Notes: generated by a model from the sequence alone, not told the origin. DNA of 64,000 bases from Psoroptes ovis (GCA_002943765.1 PQWQ01000005.1:3349001-3413000); one strand, 5' to 3'; counted from the first letter of the stretch, positions 20,505-34,322 are shown. A program made the numbers and translations.

Positions 20505-20565
20505 CCCTGAATCTGATATTTTGACCTGATTTATTTTCAATGCTTTATCTTCGAGAATTTGAGAT
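20505..20565 (-). CDS. robo: robo micro-exon, middle of Ig3
   Basis: A 61-bp exon between acceptor CAATTAG and donor GTATGT encodes SQILEDKALKINQVKISDSG, the D-E strands of Ig3. It enters in phase 2 and leaves in phase 0. Confidence 0.88.
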
Positions 20566-20642
20566 CTAATTGAAATGAATTCAAAATAGAAAAATAAAGA
20601 ATTAAATCTTCGGCATAATCAAATAATTATAATTCAACATAC

Positions 20643-20781
20643 TTGTCGATAGCAATATCACCATTAATTTTATGCCAAGAAATTTCTGGCTGTGGATCAC
20701 CACCAACTTCACAATGAAATATAATATCATTACCGGACATTGTTTTAATGTTATCAGGTGGACGTATAAAATATGGTTCAA
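20643..20781 (-). CDS. robo: robo exon, start of Ig3
   Basis: A 139-bp exon between acceptor ..CCATAG and donor GTATGT encodes EPYFIRPPDNIKTMSGND, then HCEVGGDPQPEISWHK: the first cysteine and the tryptophan of Ig3. It enters in phase 1 and leaves in phase 2. Confidence 0.9.
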
Positions 20782-20865
20782 CTATGGACCAAAAAAAAAA
20801 TTATGATTATAATTGATTTTATTAGAATTAAATCAAATCAAACTATCAAAAAACACAGAACATAC

Positions 20866-21156
20866 CGAATACTTTAAGCGTAACATTAGGCGATTCACGT
20901 GTACCGATCATATTTCGAGCAATACATTGATATTGTCCTTGATCTTCTTTCATAACATCTTGTATCACTAGATTTGTATCATCTAAACGATAACGGCCAT
21001 TATTTGTTTGTTTATCCACATCGATTATCTTTCCATTATGTAACCATTGTACAATTGGTTCTGGCCTTCCTTTTGGTGGTGAACAATACATCGTAACGGT
21101 TTTACCTTGTGCTATTTGTGTATTAGCTGGCATTACACGAAATTCATCTTTTAATA
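20866..21156 (-). CDS. robo: robo exon, Ig2
   Basis: The 291-bp exon encodes LKDEFRVMPANTQIAQG, then YCSPPKGRPEPIVQWLHNG and YQCIARNMIGTRESPNVTL, a complete Ig2. The DEFR..PANT..AQG start and the NxxGTRES end are Robo hallmarks; in the family Ig1-Ig2 hold the Slit-binding surface. The true exon starts at 21156, upstream of the first ATG in this frame (21133). The donor is GTATGT. Confidence 0.93.
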
Positions 21157-22695
21157 CTAATCATTTCATGAAAAAAAAACGAAACAAAACAAAACAAATG
21201 ACAAATCAATGAATAAAGTTCAAATTAAACACAATTCAAATTGTCAAAGTCATAATCATCAATGACAAGTGAACAAAATAAACATTGTTTACATTCAATT
21301 TTCAATGATATAAACATGAGTAAATAAATACATTTGAAAACATTATTTCAAATTGATTTTTTATCTGAACACCAATCGAGAATTTTACAGCTTAACATTT
21401 TACAAATATTTACATAATCATCAATAGAAATTGAACTGATGTTGAAAAAAATTTACTTTGTATATTTGTTTAGGCTTGAACGATGCATTAACAAACAATT
21501 GTAAATAATCACAATAATCATAATCAAACAATTATCAATTCGATCCATTTGATTGCATTTGAATTGAATTGAAATTAATTTTATTCAAATTGAATTGCAA
21601 TTACAATTGCATTCATGTATTCAAATGAAAAATATTTATTTGAATTTCAGGTTTCACATATCACTCACATAGAAATCGGTAATCAATTTGAATATAAATT
21701 ATTATTTACCGTATTATGGTGATATTTATTACGTTATTTTAACAATTGATTGATTGAATTGAATTGAATTTCAATTATGAATGAATACAGAGTTTAAAGT
21801 TTTCATTTGGAGTTTTAAAATTCATTTTCGGAGTTTTTAAATTCATTTTCAGTTTTGAAACTACGAAATTAAATTTTAAATCTACGAATTTCACCTTTAA
21901 ATCCTGTGTAAATGTAAATAATCAAATATTCAAACAATTGCATTTTATTATGTTGCTTTCATTATTAAAATTATCACGATTATTATTATTTTCATTATAA
22001 TTTGATTGACAAGTATAATTTCATAGTGATTGAACAATGCATTTAAAACAAATGAATGCAATGAAATGGGTGGAAATTTCAAGAAAAAAAAAAAGAAAAT
22101 TCATCAGATGATTGGCTTTTCGAATATCAATTAAATTAATCTACCTTCACCCGAAAAAAAAAGAAAACCTTGGAACCATAATTATTTGATTGAAATGCAT
22201 CAAAATATGTGCAATTAATTTAATGGAAAATTCTTATGATAAAACAATCAACACATCATACAAACAATATGGAAAATATTTGACAATTTATGATATTTGT
22301 CAAGGTATTTATTCATATTTTTCTTGTGAATGTTTCGATATTAAATGATTTCAACAAAATTCAGCTCCAAAATTCTCCGATAAACTGATAGCAAAAGAAG
22401 CCAAGAAAAAATCTAAAAATTTGAATCGTCTATAAACATGATGCGTGAAAAATAATGATGATGATAAGCATCATCATTATCATCGTTTATTCCACCATTT
22501 TCATTCATATTTATATAGAAATGAATTGATGACAACGTAAATTGCTGCTGCTCAAATGAATTTTCAATTTAATTTTGATCGATTGAATGCTCACCATTCG
22601 ATTATTCAATTCAAACGATGATCGATCGTTGGAAATCTTTTAATATTGTGTTGTTGAAAATTTCTTAATTAAAAATTTACTTCAGATCATAAATA

Positions 22696-22775
22696 TTAAG
22701 TTGTTCGAAAAATTCATTTCGCTTATTCAATGGAGTTGCTTATGAAGATCGGACAGAACTTTCCGGACAGCCTAA
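22696..22775 (+). mobile_element. mariner-type MITE, group A copy 1
   Basis: An 80-bp element, TTAAG...CCTAA, with TA on both sides (22694-22695, 22776-22777). The core, TTCGCTTATTCAATGGAG, is a diverged version of the group A core. Confidence 0.85.
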
Positions 22776-23540
22776 TATAATCATAGAAATATCATTCAAG
22801 ATATTTCACGTTAATAATAATATTTATCTTTCAAATTGATGATTAAATAATAATAATAATGATGATTATGGCAGCGACAATCGGTGAATTGAATGGTAAA
22901 TTGAATGCATGTATTATCGCAAATATAATATGTTCATTTGAAATTATTATTTTCTATGGCAGCCAAACAAGAAATGAAAGAAATTCAATTTCCTTTCAAT
23001 TTTCAATTTACTTTTTTTCGATTTTGTCAAAGTAGTTTGACATCGAAATGAAAATCAATTTCAAGCCAAGCAAATACACACGAATACAAAACGCACACGC
23101 ACACATAAACAATGGAAAAGTGTCAACCAACCAACCAACCAGCCAAAAAATGTCAAATTATCAATTGAATATGACAAAGAATTTCGGTTGATTTTCAGTT
23201 GATTTTGGTCCAAAAAGAAGGGCCTAAAAATACAAGAAATTTAATCAATAAAAATCGATCATTGGGCGTGTGTAAATCACATTGTTTCTGTGGCCAAATC
23301 AAGGAACCAGGTTGAAATCAAATTTAAGGCCATGGTTGATTTCCAATGGATTTTCACGATTGAAATTTCGCATTTAAAATTCAATATTCGTTGGTTTCGT
23401 GGTTTTTTCACGAATTTCAATTTTCAATTCATTCGATTTGACAAGTGACATGTTTTATTCGTTGAATTTCATTGGTGAAATTCTAGACCTAGTCACACCA
23501 TTTTCAAACTATTCACGAATAACAATACCATATGATTATG

Positions 23541-23620
23541 TTAGGTTGTCCGAAAAGTTCATTCCGCTTAATCAATAGAGTTGCTAATAAAAATCGGCCA
23601 GAACTTTTCGGACAACCTAA
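23541..23620 (+). mobile_element. mariner-type MITE, group A copy 2
   Basis: An 80-bp element with arms TTAGGTTGTCCGAAAAGTTC and, inverted, TTAGGTTGTCCGAAAAGTTC: 20 of 20 outer bases match. The core is CGCTTAATCAATAGAGTTGC. The right flank is TA and the left is TG. This is the cleanest group A copy. Confidence 0.9.
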
Positions 23621-25634
23621 TATTTGAAAACAATTCCGATAGCATTCAGGAGCCTATTTTTCGAAATTAAAAAATTCTGTCAAGGTTTTACTACGCTGGA
23701 ATCTTGTATTCTATTTTCAATTTATTACAATTTTATATTTGATTATTTAGGAATATATTCTTGTTTATTTCTTTGGAAATTCAAGTGTATTCTAGTGCAT
23801 TGAAATTGATTTACAATCAAAATTTACAATCAATTGACATTGGTAAAATAGGACAATATTTCATTTTGAATCAATTGATTTTTGTGATATTTCATTTGAT
23901 TTTGATTTTTCTCCGAAAAGAAATTGAATTGAATTCAATTGAATTTCCATAAAATTCATTTCAATTCAAGTTTATTTTCAAGTGTCATTTGATTTTTTCG
24001 AAGAAAACAACAATAATAAGAATAATAAAAGTAAATTAAAAACATTTTTTTCGCTCTTCTCCTGAATCCAACATCCCGAATGAAAATTCAAATTAATAAT
24101 TCAAAATTGACTTTTTGAACCGTTTGTAATAAATGTAATAATCATTTATATTATTTTGTGTTAGCATACACATGTTATTCATTGCTTTGAAAGCAATTGT
24201 AATAATTGATATAATACTCATGGAAACACACCAGAAACGCCAGGAATCAATGTTCGTCTTGGTTCAATGTTCGTTTTGGTTGATTCAATTTTCAATGTTT
24301 TAATTTCAGTTCAGTGTTTTATGGTCGACAAGATAAGATCCATGGATCGAGTGAACATGGCTGATATGTTTGTGAAAGTTTGATTCAATTAATCAAGACA
24401 TCTTCGAGGCATTGAAGATGATGAAGATGCAACGAAGAGAACAAGGCAATGAGAGAGAAAAAATGAAGCATACTTGAAGACATTGATAACGGGTAGAGAG
24501 GCTTGAAGAGGTATCAAAGGGGTAGACAGCCTATGAGAGAGAATAAGGCGTAATAAGGTGTGTCATGTTATTAATCATTCATTCAATTTTCTACCAGTGA
24601 AAATTGAAATTTTAATCAATTTTATTCCTCACGAAAAATCGTTCAAATTGAAACAATTTCTCATGTATTCATTTGGAAACTTTGAATTCATTTATATACA
24701 CGAGTAATAAAAGGGTTAATATTTATCTTCAAAATGATAATAATTGAAATAATAATAATTTCAGAGAAGATAATTTAAATTGGAAAAAACGACTGTCAGA
24801 GTTTCCAATTATAAGCTTGAAATAAATGAATATTCAAAGAAGCAAAAGTCAATTATTATTGCAGTTATTATCATTGCAGTTATTGCCATTTTCAATGAGA
24901 ATGAATGAGCATAGCAAAATGAACATGACAATTAATGATTTTAATTGTTATTCAGCTCATTCAATTTTTTTTTTGCATTGATTCGGATAATTCAGAGATA
25001 GTTTTACAAAGATAGTTACTAGGTTCGAAGAGTTTTGCGAAAAGAGTCATACAAGTCAAATGTTTTGAAAATAAAATTTATTATCGTTTGGATAATTTAA
25101 ATTGAAATTGAAATTCAATGAATAAAGGAATCAAATGAATTGGTTTCGGATCGTTTTTTTGGATACATTTTCATGGCTCTTCAAGACCTTGGAAACATTG
25201 GAGACGAACCGAATTGAAAATTGGAATTGATTATCACTGCAAATGCTGTGGCTGCAAATTTTATTATACCAATTTCAATTTCAATGAATGAATCAATAAA
25301 TGTACACCCAAAATAATAATCGAATATGGAGAAGATATATGAATATATATTGAATTTACTGGATAAATGAATAAAACAAATGAACGAAAATAAAATGAAT
25401 GAACAAAATACCAGGATGAGTCCCAAGTGTCCAAAACTTTGGAAGCGAAAAACAAACATTAAAATCTATAGATTAATGGTACTTTCAAATGCTTCAAGAT
25501 TATAATTGTGTGAAGATATTTATTGCTGGTGGTCGATATATTGGCGAATTTTTCAAGCCATATCCATAAGCACTAACAAAGATCTATTCTCGTTATTATC
25601 ATCAATGATTATTCAGAATCATTGGTATAATCAT

Positions 25635-25677
25635 CCAGGAGCCATTATTGGTTTTCACCAAAGATAATGGCTCCTGG
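25635..25677. other. perfect 14-bp inverted repeat (hairpin) in robo intron
   Basis: CCAGGAGCCATTAT at 25635-25648 and its exact reverse complement at 25664-25677 are separated by 15 nt, which itself begins TGG and contains CCA. It is GC-richer than the surroundings. There is no T-run or coding context to give it a function. Confidence 0.6.
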
Positions 25678-25903
25678 TCGTTTCCAATTCTTAGAATTCT
25701 TAGAAGTGGAAATCTAAGAATATTATCTTTTGTGGTCCATCTTCTAAGAAAAAAATTTTCTTATTTCTTATCAGAAAGAATCAAGATAATTAAAATGAAT
25801 TATTATGATCATGATGATCATAATAAAAACAATGAAGATCATTCAGATAATGATAATAAATGGTAATAATCTAAGAAATCTTATGATCAACTAGGTATAC
25901 ACC

Positions 25904-26511
25904 TTGGAAATCTTGGAAAATGAATTTAGAATTCGGTCCAAGATATTCAAGATTGAATTGAAGAAGTATTCAAAAATCAGTCAAAGATTAAGCTTTAGAA
26001 ATAATTCAAATCGATTGAATTCTAAGATCTTTGAGCTAAAATTCAATGAAAATCATCACAAAGCAATCATTAAACTTATTAAATTCATTCAATCAACCAT
26101 GGATTGGCTCAAATAAATTCTTAGATGAGCAGCAAATCATCATCAAAAGTCTTGAACAAATATCTCAAAGTATATTTGGCTACATTCGATCAATTTTTGA
26201 TGATTCAATGAATTCGAAAAAATCAACCATTTAATACTAAAACCATTGAAAATCAACCATTCTACATGGACAAAATATCTTCGAATGTCATCAAGGATTA
26301 TTATACCAAAACGGAAAATTTGATTTCGTTGGCAAAAAATGAAATTTCAAAAACTCAGAAATTATTCCAACGAATATATAAGGCAAAACAAACATTAAGT
26401 CATTCAAAACTCAAAAGACAAACATTTGGTTTCGGACATTATTTGCATCCAATGATCGTTTGTTCTTCGTTTAATACTTTTGAAAAGCGAAAATATTCAA
26501 AAACTAAATGA
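25904..26511 (+). pseudogene. coding-like tract in three successive frames, unidentified
   Basis: Open frames follow one another with small overlaps: 25904-26116, 26046-26234 and 26266-26511 (the last is open upstream to about 26214). Each step is a +1 frame change. Together they read like one K/I/S/Q-rich polypeptide containing FLDEQQIIIKSLEQISQSIF and later DKISSNVIKDYYTKTENLIS. I recognise no family. It may be a decayed gene or retrocopy inside the robo intron, or a chance result of AT-rich composition. Low certainty. Confidence 0.25.
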
Positions 26512-28862
26512 TCATCATCGAAACTCCACTGGGCACCAAAGATGCTGACGATATTCATCGTTTAATGGTTAGAAAAGACATAATCATCATCATCATCATA
26601 CGCATCTTATTATTACAACATAATCCTCAAAGGACTTATTGTTGTTGTTTGTTTGAAATTGAAATTATTTGAAATTGTATGAAAGCAAAAAAAAAAACAA
26701 AGCATTCGAAAAATTCTCGTGTAATTCCCTCATAAAAGTCTCGAATGTAAGTCTTGACACTTGAATTTTCACCCAAAATTCTGTGTTTAGCCCTGGCCTT
26801 GCTGGGCGTCCCCCTGTTGGCCTCATATCAGGCCAAATATCTATGTGGCCAAATGATAAGCCGTGGACTATCATGAAAAACTCTCAGAAAAAATTTAAAC
26901 TTAAAATGAAAAGTTACAAAGGAATTTTTCATAAAAATTATTTGAATTTTATGCAAATTTTTTCTTTTCACTCACAAGAGTTTATCAATGAATAATGATG
27001 ATATCATTATTATTATTATTATTATCATTGAATAGATAGATGGATGTTTATTATTATTATTATCTTCATTATCATTCATTTAACATTATTGTCTTAAGCT
27101 TTGAATATCGTTATTATTATTATCATTAATATCATTATTAGTTTAATTTTTTATTTTAATTTTCGTATTGTCCAAAAATAAATAAGTTTAAAACTTTATT
27201 TAAAATTTTCTTGTGAAGAATAATTTTTTAACGATAAAACATTATGAAAATATCTTTGAATTGCTGATATTATCTTAGCAATAATAAGAAAAACAATGAT
27301 CATTTCTGGATTTTTTTTAAATTTTTTAAAATTCAAGAGAATTCAAATGAATTATTATTATTATTATTTTAGTTTAATCCTTTCGTAAGAATAGCTTCAT
27401 TTTCTTATAAATGAAACTCGAAACTTCAATAGATTTTAATGGATTTCAAACGAAAAGATATGCAGAATTGAGCTGATTGCAAAATCAGCATAAATTTTTA
27501 AAAAGAGAAAACTTGAAGTCAATTGAAGTTTTGGTCTCAGTATTTCACAATGTTGACCATTATTCGGACAACATTTGGTCGCCGATTTCGAGCTCGGCCA
27601 TGGTTTTTTTTGGCATCCGAAATTTGGACCGAAAATAGAAGCCAAGAAACCGATAAACCAAAGAAATAATGGCCAAGAAAATGGCTAAATTATTGAATTC
27701 TTTGTCCAAATTCTTTTGGTACAATTATGATAATGATTATGAAGATTATCAAAGACCAAACAAGGCCAAATCAAAATAAGAACAAAGAAAACTCAGGCTA
27801 AGGCCCCCGAACGAAAACTTTTTGGCCATTTTATTCACGTTCATCTCTTCTCTATCGCTCTCCATTCATTCATCTTTATTTTTGGCCAACGAAATGCTTG
27901 AAATCTTTATCTCCTTGTATACAAGCTAAAATAATGGTAGAAACATACACAGATAGATAATTTCTATTCTGGTCAGAAGAGGACCAAAAAAAAAAAAATG
28001 TAATCGAATTTGGTCGAAAAAAATCAATCAATCAATAATCAGCACAAAAAAGAAATTGAATCAATTGAATTTTGCACCAAAAAAAAAAAAAAACTCAGCG
28101 AAATTTGAAATTTGCTCATAGAAACAGTGCAAAAATTCCATTGAAAATCAATGGTCAAATATCAATGAAATTTCGGCTAATGAAACTATTTTCATTTCAT
28201 TCAAATTGGTGTTCAACTCGATAATTATCTGTTGTCAAGCACTATGTTCGACTAGTTGCTTGTAGTAGTAAATTGAAGAAATGCAATTGAAAAATTTGAA
28301 GGCAAAAATTATTTACCAAATTTAGTTTGAAAAATAATTATAAATAATAATCGTCGTCGTTTATAATTATTACTTATTATTATTATTATTATAATCATTT
28401 ATCGTAATCATAAATCAAATTGGCTTCACAGCCAAGTCAATTCATTGATTTCATTGATTTTCAATGATTTTCGTCTTGGCTTGAAATTTTTGAATATAAT
28501 TATAATTATCGACTTGCTTCTCTATATGATTCATTTGGTCATTTTCATATAATAATAATTTGAAAGTTGTTAAATTTATATTAATATATTTGAAAATATT
28601 TAAAATGAATGAATGAATGAATGATGATGATAATGATGATTTTTGCATTAATATAAAATAATGATGTACAAAGTGTATTTTGATGATTGGCGATTGGTAA
28701 TTTTCAATCATTTTACTAAGACACTTAAAATAATTTCATCGAGTTAATTATCGAAACAAAAATAATTTGTTTTTGTCGATTTTTTCATGAATTTCACAGA
28801 CAAAAAATTATGAAATTATTTTGATCATGATGTCGAAATATTGAAATATTGCAACTACTTAC

Positions 28863-29044
28863 ATGCTACATCCAATGTTGCATTACGACTATTCACTTCA
28901 CCAATTATATTACGAGCTTTACAATAATAAACACCAGTATCACTGTGTTCACTTTTACGTGAACTAGTTACGTATAGGAAAAATAATGAATCACCTAATA
29001 TTAATAATGATTTTGATGGTTTAACTTTTACATTATCTTTGTAC
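28863..29044 (-). CDS. robo: robo exon, second half of Ig1
   Basis: 182 bp between acceptor CAAACACAG and donor GTAAGT. It encodes YKDNVKVKPSKSLLILGDSL, then SDTGVYYCKARNIIGEV and NSRNATLDVA. The tail SRNATLxVA is a Robo Ig1 signature and joins directly to LKDEFR of Ig2. It enters in phase 2 and leaves in phase 1. Confidence 0.92.
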
Positions 29045-29170
29045 CTGTGTTTGAATGATTGAGAATAATCAAAAAAAAAAGAAAAGAAAAAAATGCATGA
29101 ATTGATTTTTCATCGTATTAATCAAATGAAAATTGATTGATTAAATAATAACAAATCGATGATTATTTAC

Positions 29171-29333
29171 CATTCAATGGTTGGCATTGGATTACCATCA
29201 GCTTTACATTCTAATCTTGCTGGTTCACCTTTACGCACCACAATACTGGTTGGATGTTCTTTTATTCGAGGTAATTGTAATTGTTGCTGTTGCTGCTGTT
29301 GTTGAAGCTGATGTTGATGTACATTTTGCTTAT
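29171..29333 (-). CDS. robo: robo exon, poly-Q leader and first half of Ig1
   Basis: 163 bp between acceptor AAAAACAG and donor GTAAATAA. After a Q-rich leader it encodes LPRIKEHPTSIVVRKGEPAR, then LECKADGNPMPTIEW: the start, first cysteine and tryptophan of Ig1. It enters in phase 1 and leaves in phase 2. The poly-Q run just before the first Ig domain is unusual for this receptor and consists of CAA/CAG codons. Confidence 0.9.
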
Positions 29334-30540
29334 CTGTTTTTGTGTGTCAAAAAAAATAACAAAGAAAAATGTGAAATTATTATTATTAAAATACATCCAA
29401 GACAATGAGTAAATTGAAAATTTAAAATAAAATTCAAATATTCAAACAAAGGGTCGAGAATCTTTGAAATTTCACATTTATAATGCAATTCAATGTTAAT
29501 ATAATGTAAATCTATGAATGAAATAACTTAGAATGAAAAGTAATTTTCAAGAATTTTTTTTTTCATAAAAATCTTGAAATAATACAGATGTTTTCGAAAT
29601 GTTTCGAAAACAATAGATTATTCTGGCTAAAGAATTTTCCATTTTCAAAGAAATTGAAATTTTAGAAAAATTTAAAAAATTCAAAGATAATATTTTGAAT
29701 CCTGAAAAATTTCCAAAATTAGTACCAGACTTTCAGACAGAGCCACGACAGATTTTGATTGAATTTTAAATGAAAATTCGTTGAAAATACTTCACACACA
29801 ATTCATACGAAGTATTTTCCACGAATTCAGGAGTATATCGTTATCGCTTATCTTGAATTCTTAGATAAGCTAGATTTTTAGAAGAAAAATCAAGGCGAAA
29901 AAATGCCAGATTCTGTCAGTAATTAATATTTGGTTCATTAATTATTTAAACTAACCGAATGATAAGCGATTTTAATCAAAAAAATTTCAAAATAAAAATG
30001 AAATTACAAACTATTACAAGTTTATCCTCAATCAAAAATAATCAAATTCATTCATTGAAAAAATATATTTGGGCAAAGAATCACATTTATTCTTGTACAT
30101 TTGGAATGAATACATCAAAATCCAGACACACTAAAAGAATTCCGAAATTCCATCAACACAAAGAATATTAATTCAAATAATAATAATAGTAATTTCATTG
30201 TTTTCATTTGGTTATTTTATTATATTTATTTATCATTCATTTATTTTTGCCACCTTTGCACAAATCGATCAAATTGATTGTAAACCATTTGAGCTTTTGT
30301 TGCTATTTTTTCTCTTAGTAGTTATTGTTTCAATTATTTTCACTGTATATTATTACGATTCAAAAGCAACGAATTCTGGTTAATAGAAATAATTTTGGCT
30401 TCGAATATAACGAATTCTACGAAATGAAAATAAGACAAAACAGCAAATTTCAAGCTGCTGCTGCTGCTACTGTTTAGTTTCAAAAAAAATGCAATTTTGC
30501 CATAAAAATTTACTCAGAAAAAAACAATGATTTTTTCAAG

Positions 30541-30790
30541 CAAAAAAGTTTTCTGCCGAAAATTGGCTCCCAATCACCGACAACCAATCATTGGATTCGT
30601 CCCGAAACCTGGGCAACTACCACCGCCGACAACGGAGCCAAACAAAGCAATAGTCACATAGGTCGAAGACTAAAGGAATTAAATTCCATCATCGTTGCTG
30701 CTTCGATGCTTAATTCTATTCAGTCTACCGACACGGCACCAGCACCAGTACCAGGACTACCCTTACCCTAACTACCACCAGCATCACTAA
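30541..30790. other. GC-richer island in robo intron 1, possible alternative first exon or promoter
   Basis: A stretch much richer in C and G than its surroundings. On the plus strand one frame stays open without an ATG for about 80 codons to a TAA near 30770 (it includes NSHIGRRLKELNSIIVAASM). On the minus strand, robo's direction, it could be a 5' UTR exon or promoter about 1.2 kb upstream of the Ig1 exon. No recognised domain or core-promoter motif settles it. Confidence 0.25.
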
Positions 30791-33700
30791 ACCAAATCAA
30801 ATATCAGCAACAACAGCACCAAAAAGCATCATTGATAATCCCAGCAAGCCAGGCAGCCAAAAGACTGAAAATCAAAATACGAAAAAACAATTGACGATCT
30901 CTAAGTTTTGATTTGGTTGCCTGGTGTTGTTGTTGGTTCATATCATTTATATCTATCTCAGCTTTATCGACTATATTATTACCATTATATTTTCAATAGA
31001 TTTTCAACGAATCACACACAGAGAAAATACACAAAATAATACAATAAATACGAGAAGACTGAAAATGAGAAGAATCAAAAGAAAATTTATGAAAAATAAA
31101 TATGAACGATCGATCCATCGATCTGTTCGCCATTCGTTCGTGTATTTGTTTTGTTTGCCATTATTATTACCATCGTTATAATCGAAACAACAACAACAAC
31201 AATTGAATCAAATGTGAAATAATATTTCGAAAGAATTATTGAAATCAATGAAAATGAAGAACGAATGGCTGGCTGAATGAATCAATGAACAAAAAATTGA
31301 ATGGTTAAAATGATTAAATGTGGAAACGAAAAAAAAAAATGTGGAAAATAAAATTCATATCACGAATCTTTGGGTGAAAAATTCTTATTTCTTAGGGACC
31401 AATGAAAAAATAAAGAAAAATATTTCAACTAAGCATTTTTTTTTCATTTGTAAGCCTTGGCAGGATTCAAATGAAATTTAATGTACGAAATAACGACGAA
31501 ATAATAACGATCAAATCGTTGGAAATCATTGGAAATCGTGTGTGTTGCTCTGAAAGACTCTGAAAAACAAAAGACACGAAATATTCTTTTTGCGTGCGTT
31601 TATTTGGTTTATTTCTGGGTCTTTATTTGTACTTTGGATATTCGATCCAAGATCCAAAGAATACAAGCAAGAATTGAATACAATGATTTGTCATAACGAA
31701 ATAATGTCATAAATTGATTTTCATAATGTGAAATCACATTATAATCATTAATAAATCATCGATCGAATCATCATTCAATCATTGCTACTGTATAATTGTT
31801 TGAATGAAATAACTAATTTTTCACATTAATGATTGAATCAAATGAATGAAATATGAATCAATCAAAAAGCAAGATGACACGAAAGACAATTGGTTAAAAT
31901 CACGTACTGAAGACGTCAAACATGGAATATTGAAGAATATCGGAGAAAATCAATGCAAAATCAATGCGGAATCAATGGGGAAGAATTGGAGATTTTCTTA
32001 AGAAAATTCAAAGGAAAATTTCAAGTCAATGAGCGACGATTTCGTGCTCCAAATTTCCGATTATTACGCCGTCATTATATTTGAAATATAATGACAATAT
32101 ATTTTAGGTAACAATCAATGGAAATTTAATCGAAGATTGAATGATTGAAAAATCAAAGAAAATTGAAAAATAAATAAAATAAATCTAAAAAAAAAGAATC
32201 AAATTAAATTGAATTTGATTCAATTTCACCATTCTCTCGAAAATACAATCGATTGATCGATTTTTTTTCTATTCAAGAATTTAATAAGACTGCAAGAATA
32301 CAAAGAGAATTGAGGAATGAAAATCGAACAATAGAAATTGTTTAAAAAATAGAATAAAATCAATATCTTTATTGAATGAAGGATAATTCAATGCCATGGA
32401 CGAAAAGTAATCAATGATTTTCTCATTGAAAATCAATGTGAAAACCAACAATAACTTTTCGACCATAAAATTCAATGGTAAGAAATTGTATTTCGATTGA
32501 AAAAAATACTGAATTGTCCTATTGTTATTCGTATTGTTATCATTATTTCAATCGAAAACTTTATCAAGAACAACAATGAAAACAAATCTTGAACAAAATT
32601 GACCTTTTATTCGGGTCATTCGAGAGTAAATGGCCACAATTCACTCCAAAAGAATTCGGCAAAATACAATCAATACATGAATATACATGGCTATGTGGAA
32701 TGACATTTTTAAGAAAAAATTTATTGATTTAAAAATTTTTCAATTTATTCTTCAATACAAACTGTATGACAGTCAAATATAATCAATCAATTTTTAATTT
32801 GATCAAATTCATTTTTCATTTTTTCAAACGAATGAATTAAAGTGAATTAAATTCAATTTTAAATTCAAACATTTCACAGTAAATCAGTAAGGGGAAAACA
32901 TAGTTGGAAACATGTGTTGTTCAACCATCATTAGTACCATTAAATTTAAATAAATTACTGGTGATTATCCTCATCACAAATGAGCTCAAGATGGCTTATA
33001 TTCTACCAATTCATGAGCAAAGCATCAGTTAACAACATCGAAACATTATTAAAAATTGGAAAAATTCAAAAAATTTTAAAATTCTTGGAAATTTATGAAA
33101 AATTTAAATTTAAATTGAATTTGAGAGAAATTCCGATTCACTCAATCAATGATCGATCATCGATTCGAAATAAATGAATGAATCAATGAATGTATGAATT
33201 GATGTATTTTAATGGGCTTCGATAGATCGATTGATGTATTGATGGATGAGGATTGATCGATGGATGTCGAAACTATCATATGGGGTACTTGTAAATTGTT
33301 CTTGTATACAACAACACGCGAACAATGTTTCTTCTGCTTGTAAATGTTTATGTTTACCATGTTCAAGAAGATATAAACATAAACATTGTATCAAAAATGA
33401 GCAAATTCTTTGCGGTTATTATCATCACCATTTATTCAAAATTTAAATTCAATTTTTTCAAAAATTGCTTCTGGTCAAATTTAATAATAAGTCAATTTAC
33501 AATTTTTTGAATTTTTAAAACTTTATTTTCTTCAGCTACTTTGAAAGTCTTTTGATCATTTTACCGATCAATGATCAATGGTTTTTGCTGACAAAAATTT
33601 ATAGCAATTGTTTCAATCATTTTAATCGTTATTTCTCAAAGATTTACCATCAACGATTAACCATTGACGATTAATGGCTGTTTTTTCGAAAGCACACATG

Positions 33701-34322
33701 GACATATAAGAAACATTTGCTTTTTCGTTGAATTTGTTCGGGGAAAATGCTATACTCTGTTACAATCTATCTATTTAAAAGATTGATTGATTGAATCAAT
33801 GAATTTTTCGAAAAAATATTTCAATAATCAAATAGAAACATGTGTTTCCGTTATGATCAAATGGTAAAAAGTTCAAAGTTTATAATTTTGGAGAAAATAA
33901 AAATTATTCAAAGATTAATGCCTCATTCGCCATTATTTCATTGTAATTTTCGAAAGTTTTGTCCGCAGAAAGTGAGAAATGGATTAAAATTAAATTAAAT
34001 TTTTTAAAAATGAATTTTCAAAGCTAACAAATGCCTTCGAGCAATTTGAAAGCGTGCAATACAATGTAATGATATCAAAGAATAATAATATTCGTATACC
34101 ATACAATCGAATAAGCGATCAAATTCAAATATACAAATACATCAAATGACAGGATTCAAATTGGCAAATGTGTTGGAATGATCATTTGCCTTTGATCGTT
34201 CTAAAATTTTGGCTCGATGTTCAAATGTTTAAATGCAAATATATGCTTCCAGCACCAGTAAATCTGAATAATAATTCTGAATAAATTTAAGCTTTTAATC
34301 AAATTAGTTAAATAAATAAACA

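Larger units (their letters stand above)
21157..28862 (-). other. robo intron 3 (7.7 kb)
   Basis: Intronic AT-rich sequence between the Ig1 and Ig2 exons. It contains two MITEs (22696-22775, 23541-23620), a perfect 14-bp hairpin (25635-25677) and a coding-like but frame-broken tract at 25904-26511. I see no other supportable gene. Open frames elsewhere are short and unconserved in appearance. Confidence 0.85.

Noticed and set aside
26783..26874. GC-richer patch with a minus-strand frame (HIDIWPDMRPTGG)
   Set aside because: Isolated and short, with no recognisable motif or inverted ends. It could not be tied to any element.
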